From: Paramacrobiotus richtersi
Taxonomy: Eukaryota; Tardigrada; Eutardigrada; Parachela; Macrobiotidae
Length of the DNA: 46,919 nt
Assembly: GCA_034698045.1 (NCBI GenBank)
Contig: JAQGAU010000061.1
Coordinates: forward strand, 1-46,919
Direction: 5' to 3'
A program made the position numbers and the translations under genes. This document shows, piece by piece, positions 43,929-46,919 of this stretch. The notes beneath the pieces are model-generated. The model had not been told where the DNA came from, searched no databases, and saw only the letters and a list, made by a program, of their open reading frames with translations. Position 1 is the first letter of the stretch. Each line of letters starts with the position of its first letter.

Positions 43929-44622
43929 GCTTCGATGATTGGCAGTTTTAAATTTAACACTCACCATCCTAAAACAACAAAGACTGTAGTTTTCTGTACT
44001 TGTTGATGTTGTGTATACAGATACATAAACCCGGCTTGCAACGCGATCAATGGAAGCTTTCGTAAAAATATTATACTACTATCACGAAGAATAAGCACTG
44101 GCAAGGGTTGATCCCGATGTTGAATGGTGTTGAACACACGGATGGTGTTTGAAAATGAATCAATACTTTGCAATTCGCATAGCAAGATCTAGCTAATTGG
44201 TTTATGCAGTTCCGGTTATATTTGAGGCTAGCAGGAGAAGACGCACGCTCTGCACCGTGATCTTATTAGTATAATATACGCGTTTACTTGCGCATATAAA
44301 ATATAATACCAATAAGCAGCAAACAGCAGCAAGGCATAAGAACGTGGGAGGATACAAACTAGAACACTTAATGTAGTTAACCATGCAATGTTCTTCCGTA
44401 ACGTTTCCGATAGAACGAATTTGGTTAAATTATCATCACTCTCAAGTACTTAACGTGTCTCGAGCATATCACGTCTTCATCTACTCCATCAAGTGCCGCC
44501 TGTGACCTGCTTAGGATAATTTATAAATATTAAATACTTGGAAACACAATTCACGTTTTCTCTTTAGTGGCTGTTTTATTGAACGATTGTAGCTTTCATG
44601 TTTATTCCTCTGATGCAAGAAA
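43902..44622. other. Intergenic gap between GPCR 2 and GPCR 3
   Basis: Apart from the tandem duplication, no feature is supported. A pyrimidine-rich CTCTTTAG near 44560 could be a 5' UTR splice acceptor. Confidence 0.5.
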
Positions 44623-45645
44623 ATGAATATTACTAGTGACCTTACCGCATATCTGTCCTCTGCTGAAAATCTGACAGCATTCTACCAAACTGCAACTAAT
44701 GCGACTTCCACTATCGAGTACGGAAGGAATGTCTTTCTCGGGATCAACATGTTTATGACTGTTTTGACTAACGGGTTTGTTTTGACCATGTTCCTCATCC
44801 ACCATCAATTACGTTCCCCTTTTTCGTTTTACGTCATAAACCTGCTTCTAAGCAATATTTATCTGGTGATCGTAAACCCGATGCGCATAATCGACAGTTG
44901 GAATACGGAGTGGTTCTTTAGGACTCCTGCTTGCTATTTTTATATTCTGAATGACTGGACCGGCAGTGCCATTCTTGGGTATGCTCATTTGCTGATCACA
45001 TTGAACAGAATGTGGGCTATCGCGTTTCCCATATCTTACAAGCATCTGCATTCACGAACCGTAGCGAAATGGGTGTGCTTTGGATCAGCAATTTATTGTT
45101 ACCTTTTAATTTTGCCGATTCTTATAATTGATTTCTTATACCACCGTGGACCTGGGTTAAAGGTGACGTATTGCGACATCGATACCGATGCCCAGCTGTC
45201 ATACTCCAAATTTCTCCTTTTTGTGTTCTTTCAAGCACCATTGTTTGTAATTTTGGGATCCTATCCGTTCCTGTTTTGGAAAAGCCGGATAGCGCGAAAG
45301 GTCAACGCAAAAAGAAGTCTGCTGGTGCTTTCGATGGTTAACGCTCAAGCATCCACACTTGACAGGGATACTGTCACCTCAAGGAACAGAGATACGGCTA
45401 ATAAGCCGTTTTTTGTACTGACGGTTATGACAATGAGTGTTTTCATATGCTGGACGCCGACGAAACTTGCTAACATACTATCAGTGTACTATGATCCCCA
45501 GTATCCGGTGCTGGTGGAACTGCGGCGCACTGGAGATTTCCTGTATATGATTCAATGCGTGATTGATCCGTTGCTGTTCACATTGGTTTTAGCAGATTTA
45601 CGAGCTGTTATTATGCGTTTCTTCCGGCAGTTAAGCAAATGGTGA
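44623..45645 (+). CDS. Orphan rhodopsin-like GPCR 3
   Basis: Single exon of 340 residues. Motifs parallel GPCR 1: FLTNGFVLTMF in TM1, PFSFYVINLLLSNIYLV in TM2, LNRMWAIAFPISYK closing TM3, FQAPLFVILGSYPFLF in TM5, MTMSVFICWTPTKLANI in TM6 and DPLLFTLVLADLRA in TM7. The tail has NIT, NLT and NAT glycosylation sites. Conserved cysteines sit at the start of TM3 and in loop 2 (VTYCDID). An AATAAA word at 45834-45839 is a plausible poly(A) signal about 190 nt after the stop. Confidence 0.85.
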   Translation: MNITSDLTAYLSSAENLTAFYQTATNATSTIEYGRNVFLGINMFMTVLTNGFVLTMFLIHHQLRSPFSFYVINLLLSNIYLVIVNPMRIIDSWNTEWFFRTPACYFYILNDWTGSAILGYAHLLITLNRMWAIAFPISYKHLHSRTVAKWVCFGSAIYCYLLILPILIIDFLYHRGPGLKVTYCDIDTDAQLSYSKFLLFVFFQAPLFVILGSYPFLFWKSRIARKVNAKRSLLVLSMVNAQASTLDRDTVTSRNRDTANKPFFVLTVMTMSVFICWTPTKLANILSVYYDPQYPVLVELRRTGDFLYMIQCVIDPLLFTLVLADLRAVIMRFFRQLSKW

Positions 45646-46004
45646 CGGTTTTATAGTTTAATTGTTTAGCTTTAACAGACCGGATACATGGGAGATACAT
45701 GGGAAGAATCCCTGACTAAGATCTACAGACATCCTGACAAACCCACACAAGCTAGAGAAACGACAACCGTCATTCTTATCCAACAATTTTTATACAAACA
45801 GAACCAGCTTTTCAAAAGCCTATAAGAATCTTCAATAAAGAAAGCACATGATCAGCATACCATGATGGTAGATGTTATGTGTTAGTGCTTAGGCACTAGC
45901 GCGCAAAACTGGTGCTAAACACTGATTACTCGACAAATAAACATAATAACAGTAAACTACTGTAGGTTATGGTTATGTGTACATGGTCAGAGGCCATTTT
46001 CCAC
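45646..46004. other. Convergent intergenic gap
   Basis: The 3' flank of GPCR 3 and of receptor K. It contains the AATAAA word noted for GPCR 3 and nothing else recognised. Confidence 0.5.
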
Positions 46005-46919
46005 TCAAATCTGCTCAGTTCGGTGGATCTTCACAGCCTGGCCGTGAGAACCGTTGATCGCTGCCGTAACGATGTCTTTTATCTGCGTCATATCAAGTTC
46101 GGAAAGTCGTTTGTCGCCAAGTTCCCATATGAAGATGGAAAACGATACCAAAATGCTGCCCAGCTGTAACAAAAATCAGACGGAAAAATTACGCTAACGA
46201 TTCGGAACAGTTGACTGCTTTTCGTGCCTTTTTATGGATATTGCCATACAATCGTTTGTTCATTTGCATATTTAACAGGCCACTTGATGAAGCAGAAAGG
46301 CATGTTTACGCGGCTCAGCCGTAGTGTTTTTTGTGTGGCAATTGAAGTTGTTACTAACACGTAGGAACGGATACCTTACCGTAGCGATGAAAGCTCGATT
46401 GATCTGAAATATTCCGGCCATGGAAAACTGCAGCGGAGCAGTGGACATCTGATGCAAGTAACGAAAAATGATCTGCTTCTGGCCTTCATCCAAATCGGGA
46501 GATGGCATGAATTCTTGCAAAGCCGGGGAAAAGCGTGCCGCCTAAAATGATATCAACGAAATTTACGCACATGCTATCGAGTCAGGAATCTGGCCACAAA
46601 CCTGTTCGCTTGCGTAAATAAGAGTCGCCATACGCATAGCCAGATCAACGGTAATCTGAGATAGGAATACAACCGGTACAGGGGAGAATCCTTGTTGTAC
46701 TCTGGATATCCACTGCAGAAGCACAACGAGACTGAAAATGTTGAAAAGGAAGGATTTGAATGTCTGGAATTCTTCCAGCTTGTTTGCCACTTTCACCATG
46801 TCCATATGGGACCGAATGGCGTCCTCAACTGCCGCCCATACGAATTTTGGATGCAGTTCAACGGTAAGTTTCTGAGTGATCTTGCGAAAACAGATTCCAG
46901 TTAGAACAAACGCCGTAAG
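46005..46919 (-). CDS. GR-family chemoreceptor K (partial, runs off the window)
   Basis: Exon 1 is open from the window edge (46919) to 46602 and ends TLIYASEQ, equivalent to IYVNEQ of G. Exon 2 (46541-46380, 54 codons) starts AARFSPALQEFMPS and ends QFSMAGIFQINRAFIAT. Exon 3 (46163-46005, 52 codons plus stop) reads LGSILVSFSIFIWELGD: the TY of TM7 is replaced by SF, while IWEL is kept. All splices are GT-AG and phase 0. It belongs with receptors G-J by exon 2 and TM7 sequence. The 5' two thirds lies outside the window, so whether it is intact is unknown. Confidence 0.75.

Overview
The window comes from an intron-rich invertebrate nuclear genome. Genes are on both strands, introns are mostly 55-150 nt with GT-AG ends, receptor families lie in tandem, and there are DNA transposon and LINE remnants. 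Gustatory-receptor-like (GR) proteins beside lineage-specific rhodopsin-like GPCRs suggest an ecdysozoan. A tardigrade is my best guess; it is inferred from gene style, not proven. There is no bacterial operon structure.

Layout. 0.6-2.0 kb: a five-exon gene for a secreted, pore-less relative of the ionotropic glutamate receptor ligand-binding domain. 4.8-7.8 kb: a ten-exon BTB-BACK-PHR gene. 8.3-9.8 kb (minus): a GC-rich GLUT-type sugar transporter with one in-frame TAG. 11.8-12.2 kb (minus): a small secreted His/Ala/Ser/Gly-rich protein. 13.3-35.4 kb: a cluster of GR superfamily genes and relics. They share a three-exon design with two phase-0 introns, a short second exon ending in a G-x-x-x(V/I)(D/N)R motif, and a final exon with TM7. 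Four look intact across their exons (15.2, 20.2, 26.7 and 33.9 kb, plus 28.6 kb on the minus strand, making five). One has a 1-nt frameshift (31.6 kb). One is broken by a palindromic insertion (13.3 kb). Three are fragments (17.4, 24.7 and 25.2 kb). A truncated LINE and an inverted LINE-tail pair sit inside the cluster. 37.9-40.6 kb: a Merlin/ISXO2-type DNA transposon with long terminal inverted repeats, an apparently intact DDE transposase and an intron holding a 95-bp-period array of perfect hairpins. 41.1-45.6 kb: three tandem single-exon class A GPCR paralogues. 46.0 kb to the edge: the 3' part of another GR gene.

How it fits together. The soluble binding domain, at least eleven GR loci and three orphan GPCRs make this look like a chemosensory neighbourhood evolving by tandem duplication and decay. 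The strongest unexplained signal is the recurrence of perfect or near-perfect palindromes. They lie at the lesion in one receptor, at the homology breakpoint of another, in a receptor intron, at the LINE-tail junction and as an array in the transposase intron. All coordinates and splice sites were read by eye and checked for phase; nothing was searched against a database.
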